Source: Rosa chinensis | Taxonomy: Eukaryota > Streptophyta > Magnoliopsida > Rosales > Rosaceae | Direction of reading: 5' to 3' | Assembly (NCBI RefSeq): GCF_002994745.2 | Contig: NC_037094.1 | Location: 43,351,139 to 43,415,138 of the forward strand | DNA length: 64,000 nucleotides | Part shown: positions 10,229 to 21,249 of the stretch, one piece after another | Numbering within the stretch: the first letter of the stretch is position 1 | Layout: each line of letters starts with the position of its first letter | Made by a program: the position numbers and the translations under genes | Notes under the pieces: generated by a model | What the model was told of the DNA's origin: nothing | The model's database searches: none | Seen by the model: only the letters and a program-made list of their open reading frames with translations

Positions 10229-12887
10229 TGTTACGTCCCGAACCTAGGATTAACGATTTACTCACTATTTGGACGGTAATTGTCGAATACTTTCAATTTT
10301 TACTTTTTATCGATATTTTAGTGGCCCTAAAAGTTGACTTTTTGTTCGGGCCAAAATTTGAGGAAATGTTCTTCATGAAAGTTGTAGAGGACTTTAAACC
10401 GAGCGCGTGCATATGTGGTGCGTAAAAATTGGACTTAGTATGTGAGAGTTATGGCCAAAATTGTAAAAGTTACTGTTCATGATAATTAATATATATATGG
10501 AAATTACTGTTGGTAGATTTCCATTTTCGGAAATTCTACCTAGCCCCCCGGTAACTCTCTCTTCTCCTTCCCCGACCCTTCCTCCCTTTCGGCCCGATCT
10601 TCTCCCTTCGATTTCTTCCCCCTCCAACCGACCCACGACGAAATCCGGCTATCCCCAAGCTCGTCTCCTCCCCCTTGTAGCATCTGTGGTGGTATTTTGT
10701 GGAGATTTGACCGGAGGAGCTCGATTTTGAGCTGGGAAGGTGACTGTAGCAGTTCGTGATTTTTGCCGATTTCCGGCGATTCCGGCCATCTCCGGTCACC
10801 AAACCGACGTCGAAGGCTTGGTTTTCGACAGATATCTTTTCCCCTAAGGTCTTGCATTCCAATTTTCTGTGTAGAGGCCGAATCGACAACCTAGGGTTCT
10901 TGAATTTCTGGGTTATCTTCACCGGCCGGATTCGACCATTTCTAGGTAAAATTTGGATGTGTTGTAGTTGAGAAAATTAATCAGTGGGTTGAGTTGTTGC
11001 TGTACATGGAATTTGGTAGCCGGTGGTGGAGGTTGGTACCGGCGCGTGGGTGCCACACGCCGCCACTGTTGGTGGCGCGTGAGACAGTGTTTGGCCGATC
11101 TTTAACTTCTGTTGTTGAGATAATTAGTCAATTATACATTTAGTTTCATAATTGCAGCTTTGGGATAGAGTTGGAGATGGAGTGAGTAGGGATTTTGATG
11201 TTTGTTCAAAGGTGGAAATTGTTAATTGAATTACGAGGAATCTATCCATCGGATTTCCTTGATTCGGCCCTAAAGCCTATACATTAAGGGATTGACATTA
11301 GTGAAGAAGATTGGGAGGTTTTGGACATATAAAGACAATGTTAGGGTTGGTTTTACTTATTGTAATTTAGTTTTTCATCCAGTAATTAAGGGTTTATGAA
11401 CCTTATATTGTACAAGACGTGAGGAGGGTTCGGATCGACGGCAGGCTTAGCCGTACACTGTGAGTGGACTTTTGTTTTCAAATAAGTGATGCATGCATTT
11501 ATTTATTAAAGTATGTTCTATTTAATTAACATATTACTTTCCGAGCATATGAATTGATTTCGGAATTTGATTGCGATTTATCTGGTGGATTTGCTTCCAA
11601 TAATGATTTTTGTGAAGTAATTATGATTTATACCGGTTGTGAGTTTCGGTTATTAAGTTGTTATGCTCGGATTCGAATTTATAATTGATGTTGATTTTCG
11701 ACGAATTGTTTTCGATGTGATTTCCGAATTTATACTATTTATGTTATATTTATATTCGTCGATTTGAGATTTTATTTTCGGAATGAGATTTCGGTGGAGT
11801 AAATCTCCATATTTATTTATCGACTTTCGAATTTGGCATTGGGAATGCCTTAATGATAACCTAATTATTCTTTTAGCGTGTGGGACACGCTGTTGATTTA
11901 TACGACTTTTTACGAGAATATCAGGGTACGGTTGGGAGTCGTACCCGTGTTTTCTTTATTCGTGGGACATGGGGAAGCCTTAAGGATTGATTGGATTTTA
12001 ATAGTTTTTACCCACCATACCTGGGTCGCTATATTTTATTGCTAGCTAGCCTATTAGTACTCCTCCCTGCTTACTATGTGTTTGTGGGTGAGTAAGAGCA
12101 GAGCATGGAATGCTCCAGAGTGTGGGACACTCTGACCCGAGCCTGGGAGGCTCCCTTCTTTCGTATGGTGAAATTTCTTCCCCATATTTTATCGTTACTT
12201 GACTAGCGGGGCTAGTCCGATTTCTTTTAACCAGCGGGGCTGGTATGTTTTTCACGAGTTTTTGAGTTTAAAGAAATACGTTTTATAAACGTTGCATGCA
12301 TCGAGTTTTATTTAATAAATTTAAATCTGTGGGAAAGTATAAACTTTTCTTCCGTTATGCTTATTTATTTTGTTCACTCACGCTAACGTTTTTATGTACT
12401 TTCCCCTGGGCCCTTTGGTTTCAATTGCCCAGATCGCAGCGTTGCTGACCGGCTTAGGAGTGGAGGCTAGCACCACCTTTGCCATCTATCCTCAGTAGGT
12501 TATTTATTAACCTACCATATGTATTATATTTTGAGTGTGTTCTATAGATTGCTCTGATTACCTTAAAAGGTTGGATTTATACATTTGTGTAATTATGGGT
12601 GTTTGGGAGTTGTATAATATTGGAGGAAGTTGGAAGATTTGATTTGCTGGGTTGTAATTTATATAAGTGGATATGTTTGTGTAGTACGGTGTTTATATTT
12701 GGATATTTGCGGATTGTTGCTAGGAAGCAGGGTGGCTTCAAGCATTGAAATTTATATTACTTAGAAGTGTTTTCAGCAGGTTTAGGGTTGTCCACTTTTA
12801 GGGGAAGTTCTGTCGAATTTTCCAGAAAAGTGGGCCCCGCAGGTCCATCTTGGAGTTAGGAGGGTAATTCCGGGGTGGGTCCTGACA
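10229..12887 (+). mobile_element. Solo LTR (Gypsy, possibly Tekay/Del-like), 2,659 bp
   Basis: It starts TGTTACGTCCCGAACC and ends GGGTCCTGACA, so the termini are TG..CA and partly inverted (TGT/ACA). The perfect 5-bp duplication GAAAC flanks it (10224-10228 and 12888-12892). There is no gag, pol, primer-binding site or second LTR, so it is a solo LTR left by recombination between two LTRs. The TGT(C/T)ACGTCCCGAA start resembles Tekay-lineage elements; lineage is inferred. Chance reading frames in its GC-rich 5' part (10480-10920) are not genes. Confidence 0.85.
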
Positions 12888-13018
12888 GAAACCATAAGTT
12901 TTCGACTTTTTTTAATGGAGATAAGAGTTGAAGTTAAATAGTCATTTTTCTCATAAAAACAAAGTGTTAAATCATGTTTTAAAACAAAATTAAAAGCGTA
13001 TATATAAAATGAATTGGC

Positions 13019-14258
13019 AATAAAAATATAATAATTAAGGGAAATGGGACTTGACTTGAAACCCTAGCGGCGCTATGCAGAGCGTCAAGTCTTACGAGCA
13101 CAGCCATGGCCGCCGCTCCTCTACCCTCCATCACCGCACGCGTATTTGCTTGCCTTTGTTGGTGGCGCATAGGTGGAGGCCTCATGGCTTCCTTATCTCT
13201 GGAGGTGATCGTCGTTTTGCGGCGAAAGCAATCCTGTACCTCTCCTTGACAATTTCACTTTGCTTCCACCTGATTTCGGTGATACTTGCCGAAATGTGGA
13301 TGCAGATCATGTTGGTGATTGCTCCAAGAGGCTTGTGGGATCCAGGTCCAAGTAATCTTGCGGTGACTTTCACTGGTAGTACTAGGATTGCCTTTTTAAT
13401 ACTGGTATCAGTGGTGATGTCGGGCGGGGAATCTGGAGTTTCGCTATTGTTGGCGTCTTTGCTGGAATTGCAGATGTCTCCAGAATAGGAGGCGGTCAGA
13501 CGTGGGATCTGGATGTTCTGGGCTTGGGTGTTCAGATCGTTGATGTTGCTTGAGTGGGCGAAGATCGACAGCCGCGACGGCAATGGCAGAATCCTTCTGA
13601 AGTGGCAACGGTCATGGCTGGTGCTAGCGTGGAGACGCCGCTTTTGGGTGCGTAATAGGGGTTGGGTGTCCAGATCAAATCGGACCACCTTCTTGGGCTG
13701 CCTTCGGGCCCAAATCAGGACCCCTCTATTGGGCTTAACTTCTCCAGGGGGCTGGATTTGGGATCCTGGGGATATGTTCGTTGACATTCTGTTCGATTGT
13801 TCAATTATCTCTTCTTTGGGTGTGCTGATTCTAATTTCAGGTAGATTATTTACTTCTACACTCTATAAAGAGTCTCAGTATAATCGCGATGTGAGTACCA
13901 CAATTGCGTGCCTTGGCGAGCAATGTGTTTTAGGCTGGGACGAGTTTAGATATGATTGGTTTGCCAACTTCTTGCATGCCCGGATTGCAGATTCTGATGG
14001 TTTGATCTACAAATCTCAAGGTCATGACAATGGTCCTATTGTTGGTAATTATCTTGATTTACCTTCAGTTTTTGCTAGTTTTTCTACAAGTGTTTCAGAG
14101 CAGGGTTTTATTGTAAATGCACAAATTGTTGGTGTAGTACACCTTATGATTTGTGCTATCTTAGCTCTAGGATCAAGCGAGGTTTGGTCTTTGTATGCTC
14201 CCCATTGGGATGCCCCTTTGAGCGATTTTTATCGCTAATTCAATGAACTTTTCCTTTT

Positions 14259-14290
<32 letters not shown>
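13019..14290 (+). mobile_element. Non-LTR retroposon, LINE-derived, 1.27 kb
   Basis: The element is flanked by the 19-bp direct repeat ATATATAAAATGAATTGGC (13000-13018 and 14291-14309), the length expected for target-primed reverse transcription. It ends in an (AT)n tail (about 14262-14297). Just before the tail the sequence TTCAATGAACTTTTCCTTTT matches the 3' end of the LINE at 2105-5435, which reads TTTAATGAACTTCCTTTTC on its own strand. It therefore appears to use the same tail as that LINE. It encodes no RT. Confidence 0.7.
13075..14238 (+). CDS. Uncharacterised ORFs within the retroposon
   Basis: Two open frames in different phases (13075-13488, 137 codons; 13513-14238, 241 codons) fill most of the retroposon. 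I recognise no domain. The first half is GC-rich and low in complexity. The second has two hydrophobic stretches, around FDCSIISSLGVLILIS and VVHLMICAILAL, which could be membrane segments or chance. An opposite-strand frame (13182-13787) shares the same GC-rich block. No start-site signal separates real from chance coding. They may be relics of a LINE ORF1 or 5' leader. Confidence 0.25.

Positions 14291-14297
<7 letters not shown>
14262..14297. repeat. (AT)n microsatellite
   Basis: An uninterrupted AT dinucleotide run at the 3' tail of the retroposon, merging into its right target duplication. Confidence 0.9.
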
Positions 14298-14302
<5 letters not shown>

Positions 14303-14309
14303 AATTGGC

Positions 14310-14721
14310 GCTTTGATCTCATCAAAGACAGGGACGCTCCCCCCGCGGCCTGTTGTGGTGACACTAGCACTTGGGGCATTTGATGAGCAACTTCTGTTTT
14401 TGAGAATGATGAGTCAAACAACAAACATAGGCAGTTGCAATTGGTCACCCAAAGAGTCGTGCAACAAAGTAAAAGGTATAATTTGTTTTCTTCGATGAAT
14501 CATCATCTCAAACAAACAAAAAGCTCACATCAACGTAACGATCGATAATAACTACACTCCCCTTGTTCATGGCGGTATCGGCTATGAAACAACCCCAAGA
14601 AACTCTACACCATTCACAAACCCACCCAAAACCCTCGTCTTTATCACATTTTGGCTCCACCCAGAATCATCATCATCATCTTCATTACAACAAGACTTCC
14701 AAGTAGCAGAGTACCACAGAA
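14310..14721 (+). promoter_or_regulatory. Upstream region of the USP-pseudokinase gene
   Basis: No other gene is seen here. A CA/CATC-rich stretch (14660-14690) lies just before the start codon, typical of a plant 5' leader. No clear TATA box was assigned. The retroposon insertion ends only about 410 bp before the start codon, so the promoter may have been altered by it. Confidence 0.3.
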
Positions 14722-17700
14722 ATGAGAACTGAGAGGGAGGTGTCAAGAGAGGCTGTGATTGTGGCGGTGGACGCAAAAAGGAGCAAGGAAAATTTGGAAA
14801 CAGTGGAATGGGCCTTCAGATACTTGGTTCGTCCAGGAGACATCCTCCTTGTCTTGGGGGTTTTGCATGATGACCAACTCGGACAACCCAAGAAGCACTC
14901 CTGCTTTCCCTCCTTCAATTTTCTCTTAGCCACCAGCCATTGTAATTTCCTCGTTTTCACGAGCTCCAAAAGCATTTTTGTTACCTAATGTGACACCCCA
15001 ATGTGTTTGTTGTAATTTCTAATAGAGCGTCTGTTTTGCAGGCGAGAGATCAGGAATGGTTGACCACGAGGAACTGGATTCTATCGAGCTTAAAGAGACA
15101 TACGAGAAAAGGAGAAGAGAGTACCAGATTAGCCTCCAAACTATAAGCCGCCAATGCCAAAGCAATGATGTTGGTGATTGTAACTACTACAAGCCAGTAT
15201 AAGTTTTGTCAGTGTAATGCATACTTTTTAAGTACCTGTTGTGGTGTGCAGGTGAAGTTGCAACTTAAATTTGCGGCAGGGTATTGTCCTGCGAGATTGG
15301 CAATTGAGGAAGCACAAAACCTTAATACCCGGTGGATCGTATTGGACAGGTATAATCTCACGGCACTCCACGCTATATAACAAAGTTGGGCAAGCATTTC
15401 ACAGAGCCAATGAAAATCAGTTGCTTCATATGCTTCTACTCTTCACTACTAAGTGGAATCAGTAAAAGTGGAACCAATGAACTGCCATTCTATCATAGTT
15501 TAAAATGGCAAATTAAGAATCAGAGAGAGATTATAGCATTGAATATAGATCATGATAAGGGAGAGGTATGGAACAGAGTAATGATGTTTTTGCAAGTCCC
15601 GCATAATTTGGGTCAAATCTTATTTACTTGCAGTCTTCAAAAATCTCTTAGGATTTTAATTGAGTTCAAGTCTCTCTGTCTCTCATGTAATAAACTGGGT
15701 TACATATTGTGCTCTACATATATAGAAGGTTTGCAGTGATTTTGAAACTTCATGTATTCTCAGTTTTCCTTATTCACATTGTGCTCATTTTTTTGACTAT
15801 TGTATTTTGGCTTGCCAGTCACTTTAGGAAATCCCAACTTTTTCTACGGGGACATGTAAGCTGCAGCATTGCAGTAATGAAGGGTAAAGATTTCGCTACC
15901 TTGATGCTGTCAGAAGCTACCCCACCTGACATCTTTCCTGGAAATTCTGAAGAAAGTTACAATTCAGCTCCTACAGACAATCCTATGGAAGTGTCTACTA
16001 AAAGTTTAAGTCCTGATCAATTAACAAAGTCACATGCACCCGCATCTCATCGTCAAAATCCTTGTTGCTACCCAATGTCTTGGAGAACTGGCTTCCCTCG
16101 AGTATTTTCGCACAATGAAATTGAAGTGATAACAAATGGCTTTGCCGATGACTATATCTCAAAAGACATTGAGGGCTTGAAAGTTTACCTAGGAATATTG
16201 CAAGACACAACTGTTTTAGTCAAGTCTTATGAAGAAGTAAATAAATGCTTCCGGTCGATGCTAGTGATCCTTTCTCGGGTATGTCACCGCAATATCATGA
16301 ACCTTGTAGGGTACTGCTACACTGGGGCTGCTGCATACTTGATCTTTGACTTTCCATGTTTGGGTAACATGGAATACAACTTGCGAAGTAAGAACGACCA
16401 CTTTTCTAATTGAGTTACCACTATCTGCAAAAGATAATTTCTAATGCATACTGCTTTTAAAAGATTTAGTTTAATTACGACAGTATATTAGTATTTTGCA
16501 AAGATGAACTTACACATACCCATGTTGGTTAACGAATACATTGCATTCACGAGGCAATAATGTTTCTGTATAAGAAATTATGGACCCCTGTGAAAACCTA
16601 AGAGACGACTGGCGGTACTAGGTAGCTTGATCTTGCAGGCAAGGCATCCGTGTCATACAGCTTCATTCTGATGAACCTGAGTCATGAAATTACCTCATCC
16701 TATATTCCTTGTGCCTCCTATTTGTCTGAAGTATTAACATAATGTCCATGCCCCATCGACTACTCTCACATAATCAATGAGTGTTGTCTTCAACATGAAA
16801 CCATATCTCGATAGTTTTTATTTTTTATTTTTTTGGTGAGAGCAAGTGAAGCTATATGGGCCTTGCTTTCTTAATGCTATAATTATTACTCGAACGTAAA
16901 ATATTTAAAGGCTTCATCCTCATGTTTTTCAGTCTGGAGTCTCTGGACTAAAATTTCAGTTTTGTTAGTATTTAACTGAGGTCTATCATTTGTAGATGAG
17001 GAATTGGCTCAGAAGCTGGGGTGGAAAACAAGGTGGTATATTGCTCTAGAGATAGGCGGAAGCTTGCGCTATCTTCATGAGGAATGTGCTGATGGTTCTA
17101 TTGTTCACAAATCTGTTTGTTCATGTAGTGTTTCACTTTCTCATGATTACTCTGCAATGGTGAGTTCTGATGCTCCACATACCTATATGAGAACAACAAT
17201 ATGGGTAAATTATGAACTTATATAAATTGCAGTCAGATTGAACTCCAAAGACTTCATACTTCCCTTTTTCTTTTTTGTTCAAAACAAATTGTGCACTGCA
17301 CTCTTTTTTCTTTCTTAAGTAACAGTTCAAAGAATCACAGCAACTAAAAATTTCGTGATAGCATCACGAACAATTCAATTTCTTACTACTCACCATCCAC
17401 CATCAATTTGTTGCTATTTGGAATTATGCCTATGGAAAGACTTGCACTGCTATAAGAGAAGACGTTACACCAGATTGATCTGATGCTTATTGAAGCCAAT
17501 TGAAAAATCTATCTGGGATTCTCCATAATTTATTGATATTTGTTGTTTCTCTCCTGTCACTGAATAATTGGCTTTGTCTGTTACTGAAGCTTTCCAGATT
17601 CACAACTGCTGAATGGCTTGCTGAATGTGTTCCCCATGATGAAGATTTGATTGCCAGGTAAGAGAACTTAAATGTTATGATTGTAATACAAGTGTAATCC

Positions 17701-18764
17701 TTTTTCTTTCTGCCAAAACTAAAAAACAAAACACTTGATCATGCTGGTATGATGGCTTATCATTTTATCTGCTGTGTGATGTTTAAAAGATGCTCAAATT
17801 TCGAAGAAGACGAGAGCCTTTTTGTAGATGTACGCGGATATGGGAAATTCCTCCTGGAGCTTATTACAGGAAAAAGTGCATGTAGCTTTCCAAACCAAGG
17901 GAAGGATCAGTCCATGATTGACTGGGTAAGATCTCTGGGACAATGTAAAGCTAGTGGTTCCTCTCATTTGTCCTGGAGCAACTTAAAGTACAAATTTGCT
18001 TCTTCTAACAGAGCAAGTATTTGGTCTTTTCCATAACAGGCATTGCCACTTCTAGAAAATGGTGCGCTTAGGAACCTAATGGACTGCCGAGTGACAGAAA
18101 GTGCTGGTGACCGTAGATTGGTACGTCAGATGGCCCATGCTGCATTGCGCTGCCTAAATGTTGATTCAGATCACAAACTTTCAATAAGCGAGGTAATGAA
18201 AATAAAATACAGTTGTTATCTAGCTTTTACTTCTCATATTCATCATACCGCTTTATTTAAACATTTTCCAATCCCAGTTGATATTCAAATTCTTCTTCCC
18301 AAGAATGAAATGTGAAAAACAAATGTGTTCAGACAAATTACCATAATGAACTGATCATGAATTCATGATCTCAAAGTGAGCCACATAAAAAATGGAAATT
18401 AATGAATTTGTTAAAAGTGTTTACAAGCTCAAGTTACTCTCACGAACACAACTGTAATTGGACTCTAAGCCTCTGTGAGCGAACAATTTCCTTTAGCTAG
18501 TTTAGACTTTTTCAATTATTCATATGATTTTTAAGTTACATAAGCTTTTCTACAGTATTTAATTTACCTGAAATTACTTTAGATTCTTTATAACACAAAT
18601 GAAAAGGAAAACAACAGTATGAATGGAACGTTGAGCCAGTAAATTGCTTCTATATATTTCTATAGTACTGAACTAATGGATCGTGTTATTTTTTACAGGC
18701 CTTGGCCATTGTTCGAGGTGATGAACTTGTGGTATCCGTTCAAGCCCTGAAGATTTTTGAATAA
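14722..18764 (+). CDS. USP-domain receptor-like cytoplasmic pseudokinase, 9 exons, 533 aa
   Basis: Exons read 14722-14941, 15042-15169, 15252-15349, 15819-16387, 16996-17159, 17590-17657, 17790-17925, 18040-18192 and 18699-18764. All have GT-AG junctions and matching phases, giving 533 codons plus stop. Residues 1-160 form a universal stress protein (Usp, adenine nucleotide alpha hydrolase-like) domain: AVIVAVDAKRS, VEWAFRYLVRPGD and WIVLDSHFRK. Residues about 235-525 are kinase-like: VFSHNEIEVITNGF, HRNIMNLVGYCY, GSLRYLHEEC, DVRGYGKFLLELITGK. The beta-3 lysine is kept (TVLVKSY). The glycine loop is lost. The HRD position reads VHKSV. The DFG position reads LSRFT. This is therefore a pseudokinase, like plant proteins annotated as inactive kinases with an N-terminal USP domain. 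It is shorter than most relatives I know, ending soon after the kinase C-lobe. Likely cytosolic, with a signalling or scaffold role (inference). Confidence 0.85.
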
Positions 18765-19087
18765 CTCCAGGAAATTACTTTTTTTTTTTTTTTTGGTTAG
18801 TAGTTTATTATACAAATGTATCTATATATGCTAAAACAATTAATAGAACAACATTTATATATAGCTAGCTAAACAGAAGACGAAATCGCAGTATATCACG
18901 CAAACTGGATGTTATCAGGTTGATCTGCGCATGAATATTTTGTGATCAAACAGACAAACAAACTAAAGATTGCCTTTACCTGTAAAATTGGAATGCAGCC
19001 GTGTGTAACTGTATATATACATGAACAAAAATATGAAAACAAAAGCATCCAAAAGTTGACATGGAGACTTGGCTGCTTAGACCATTC
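18765..19087. other. Intergenic spacer
   Basis: AT-rich with a poly(T) run at 18779-18794. It separates the pseudokinase stop from the KCS pseudogene. No gene was seen. Confidence 0.4.
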
Positions 19088-19090
19088 TGA

Positions 19091-20430
19091 TCTGTCACTA
19101 CAGAATCATTTCCTATTTCCTTCACTCATTTGTTAGCTGGAACCACTTTGATCATTGCAGTTCTCCTTTTAAAATTCACATCCAAGAGGATATATCTAAT
19201 TGATTTCACCTGCTATCTGCCTCCTGGTAGATTGCGGGTTCCAAAGTCGCACTTCATCGAACATGTGGAGCTGTCTAACGTCAATGGCAGAGAGGGTATC
19301 GACTTCCAAGTCAAGGTATTGGAAAGATCAGGCATTGGATCAGAGACTTGCACGCCTACTTCATTGCACGAGATCCCGCCTTGTGGGTCTTTGGATGATA
19401 CTCGAAAAGAAGTTGAAATGGTTCTCTTCACTGTTGTTGAAGACCTTCTTTCCAGGCACAAAGTAGATCCTAAAAGCATTGACATTCTTGTGTCAAACAG
19501 TCAAACTGCAGCATTTTCTGCTCAACACCATCCATTAGTTCTATGATCATAAACAAGTTTGGATTTCGAAGCAACATAAAGAGCGTCAACCTCAGTGGAA
19601 TGGGCTGCAGTGCTGGAATCTTGTCAATTTATTTGGCCAAAGATCTTCTCAAAGTTCATAAAAACTCATTGGCATTAGTCCTCAGCATGGAAGCTGTAAC
19701 TCCCAATGGCTATGCGGGTAAGAAAAAATCAATGCTTCTTCCAAACATCTTGTTTCGGATGGGAGGAGCTGCTATTCTACTATCGAATAGGAAGCAAGAC
19801 AAGGGAATGGCAAAGTATAAGCTTGAGCATCTTGTTCAAACCCACATTGGTTCGGATGACGAAGCATATCAATCTGTTTTCCAGAAATCAGATGAAGATG
19901 GAGTTGAAGGGGTCTCACTATCAAGAGCCCTACTAAATGTGGCAACAAAAGCTCTAAAAACAAACATATCATCTCTGGGGCCACTTGTGCTACCACACTC
20001 CGAGCAGCTTCGGTTCGCATGGTCCATGATCCGTAAGAAACTCTTGTTTTTGTCATGACAGAAGGGAGCTTATGTGCCAAATTTCAAGAAGGCGATCCAA
20101 CATTTCTGTATACATGCTGGTGGAAGAGCAGTGATCGATGGCATAGAGCAAAGTCTGAAACTGCAGAAGGAAGATGGAGAGGCTTCAAGAATGACATTAC
20201 ATAGATTTGGAAACACATCATCTTCTTCAATCTGGTATGAGCTTTGCTATTTGGAAACAAAAGGAAGGGTGAAGAAAGGAAACAAAGTTTGGCAAATTGC
20301 ATTTGGAAGTGGCTTCAAGTGTAACACTGCAGTTTGGAGATGCATTTCAGATGTTGATCCAACAAAAAGAAATGCATGGTCAGACAGCATCAATTTGTAT
20401 CCTATTATTGATGATGAGATCCCAAACTAA
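19091..20430 (+). pseudogene. 3-ketoacyl-CoA synthase (KCS, very-long-chain fatty acid elongase) pseudogene
   Basis: KCS condenses malonyl-CoA with long-chain acyl-CoA in the ER to elongate fatty acids for waxes and sphingolipids. The reading matches the family throughout: RIYLIDFTCYLPP at the start, active-site Cys in GMGCSAGILS (near 19600), a catalytic-type His in VQTHIGSDDEAYQ, His in [15 protein letters not shown], and Asn in [17 protein letters not shown], ending [16 protein letters not shown]. It is broken three ways. There is no ATG in frame after the upstream stop at 19088, so the N-terminus with its first membrane helix is lost or changed. A short tandem duplication shifts the frame at 19492-19507. 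A TGA lies in frame at 20056-20058. It looks KCS12/KCS19-like, from memory. Few lesions suggest recent loss. Confidence 0.88.
19492..19507 (+). repeat. 8-bp tandem duplication causing the KCS frameshift
   Basis: GTCAAACA is followed immediately by GTCAAAC. With one 8-bp copy ignored, the reading passes from DILVSN straight to CSIFCSTPSIS and on to SMIINKFG, the conserved KCS segment. With both copies the frame runs to a stop at about 19546. Confidence 0.8.
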
Positions 20431-20433
20431 TAG

Positions 20434-20681
20434 CACCAGTCCACTGAGATTTAGTAAGGTAACTCAATATATACAATGTACCAATAAGGATGTTCTTTAA
20501 TTTTCTCTACGTTCGACAATTAACATAAGCTTCTCATAACATTTATTATTCTTTCATCTACATCGAGAAATTTTTCAGTGCTTCCATCAAACTATGTCAG
20601 CATACTGAGGTGATTTGAGGCAAAATCAAATTATAACAAATTGACGATCACGAGCGCATGGTAGTAATTAATTTTTTTTAG

Positions 20682-20721
<40 letters not shown>

Positions 20722-21249
20722 GAGGATGTGTGAATAGAGCAAAGAAAAAGGGGGAAATGATTCGAATGATATTAGATTTTATGAGCGAGTGATCTTTCAC
20801 ATTTCCAGTACCAAATACCATTCAGAGGACAATTGTTGTGAACCAAAATGCCATTCCAACTTATACTTAAGCAAACCCTTCCATCGAGTATGGTAATCAA
20901 CGACACTTTCAATTCTTCAAATTTGAAAACCTGCTAAAGTCAAATGTGCAAAATTGTCTTAACAAAAGAAGATAAAGATGCGCCATTTTGTATAGCAAAA
21001 GAATTAGCAATTAGTTCCAGTCTCTGATTACATGCATGCAGGGTTATATAATCTAAAATAATACAATCTAGCACTATACATGGGTTAGTATGCCCTAAAC
21101 CAGTTAAGGAAGCTTAGGTTTCAATAAGCCAAGCAGCAGACCGATTATACTGGTAGTGTGAACCACTATAAGCATCCAACAACAAATTTTTTTCACGGAG
21201 TGCTGAACCAACCATGGTGTAAGGTACCTGGAATTGCACAGTTTCCAAC
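20434..21249. other. Intergenic region between convergent genes
   Basis: Holds the 3' flanks of the KCS pseudogene (plus) and the PPR gene (minus). A run of about 38 A at 20683-20720 follows ATTTTTTTTAG. No open gene was seen. Confidence 0.4.
20683..20720. repeat. Poly(A) tract
   Basis: A near-pure A run of about 38 bases. It could be a retroposon tail or a mononucleotide microsatellite; no element was recognised upstream. Confidence 0.85.

Noticed and set aside
10479..10971. Overlapping frames on both strands in the solo LTR
   Set aside because: They arise from a GC-rich, stop-poor stretch within a well-bounded LTR and show no conserved motif.
13182..13787. 201-codon minus-strand frame
   Set aside because: Antisense to the retroposon's own frames in a stop-poor GC-rich block. 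The element's tail shows plus orientation.
19130..19132. TTG as KCS start codon
   Set aside because: A TTG start is not expected for a plant nuclear gene; the true N-terminus seems lost.
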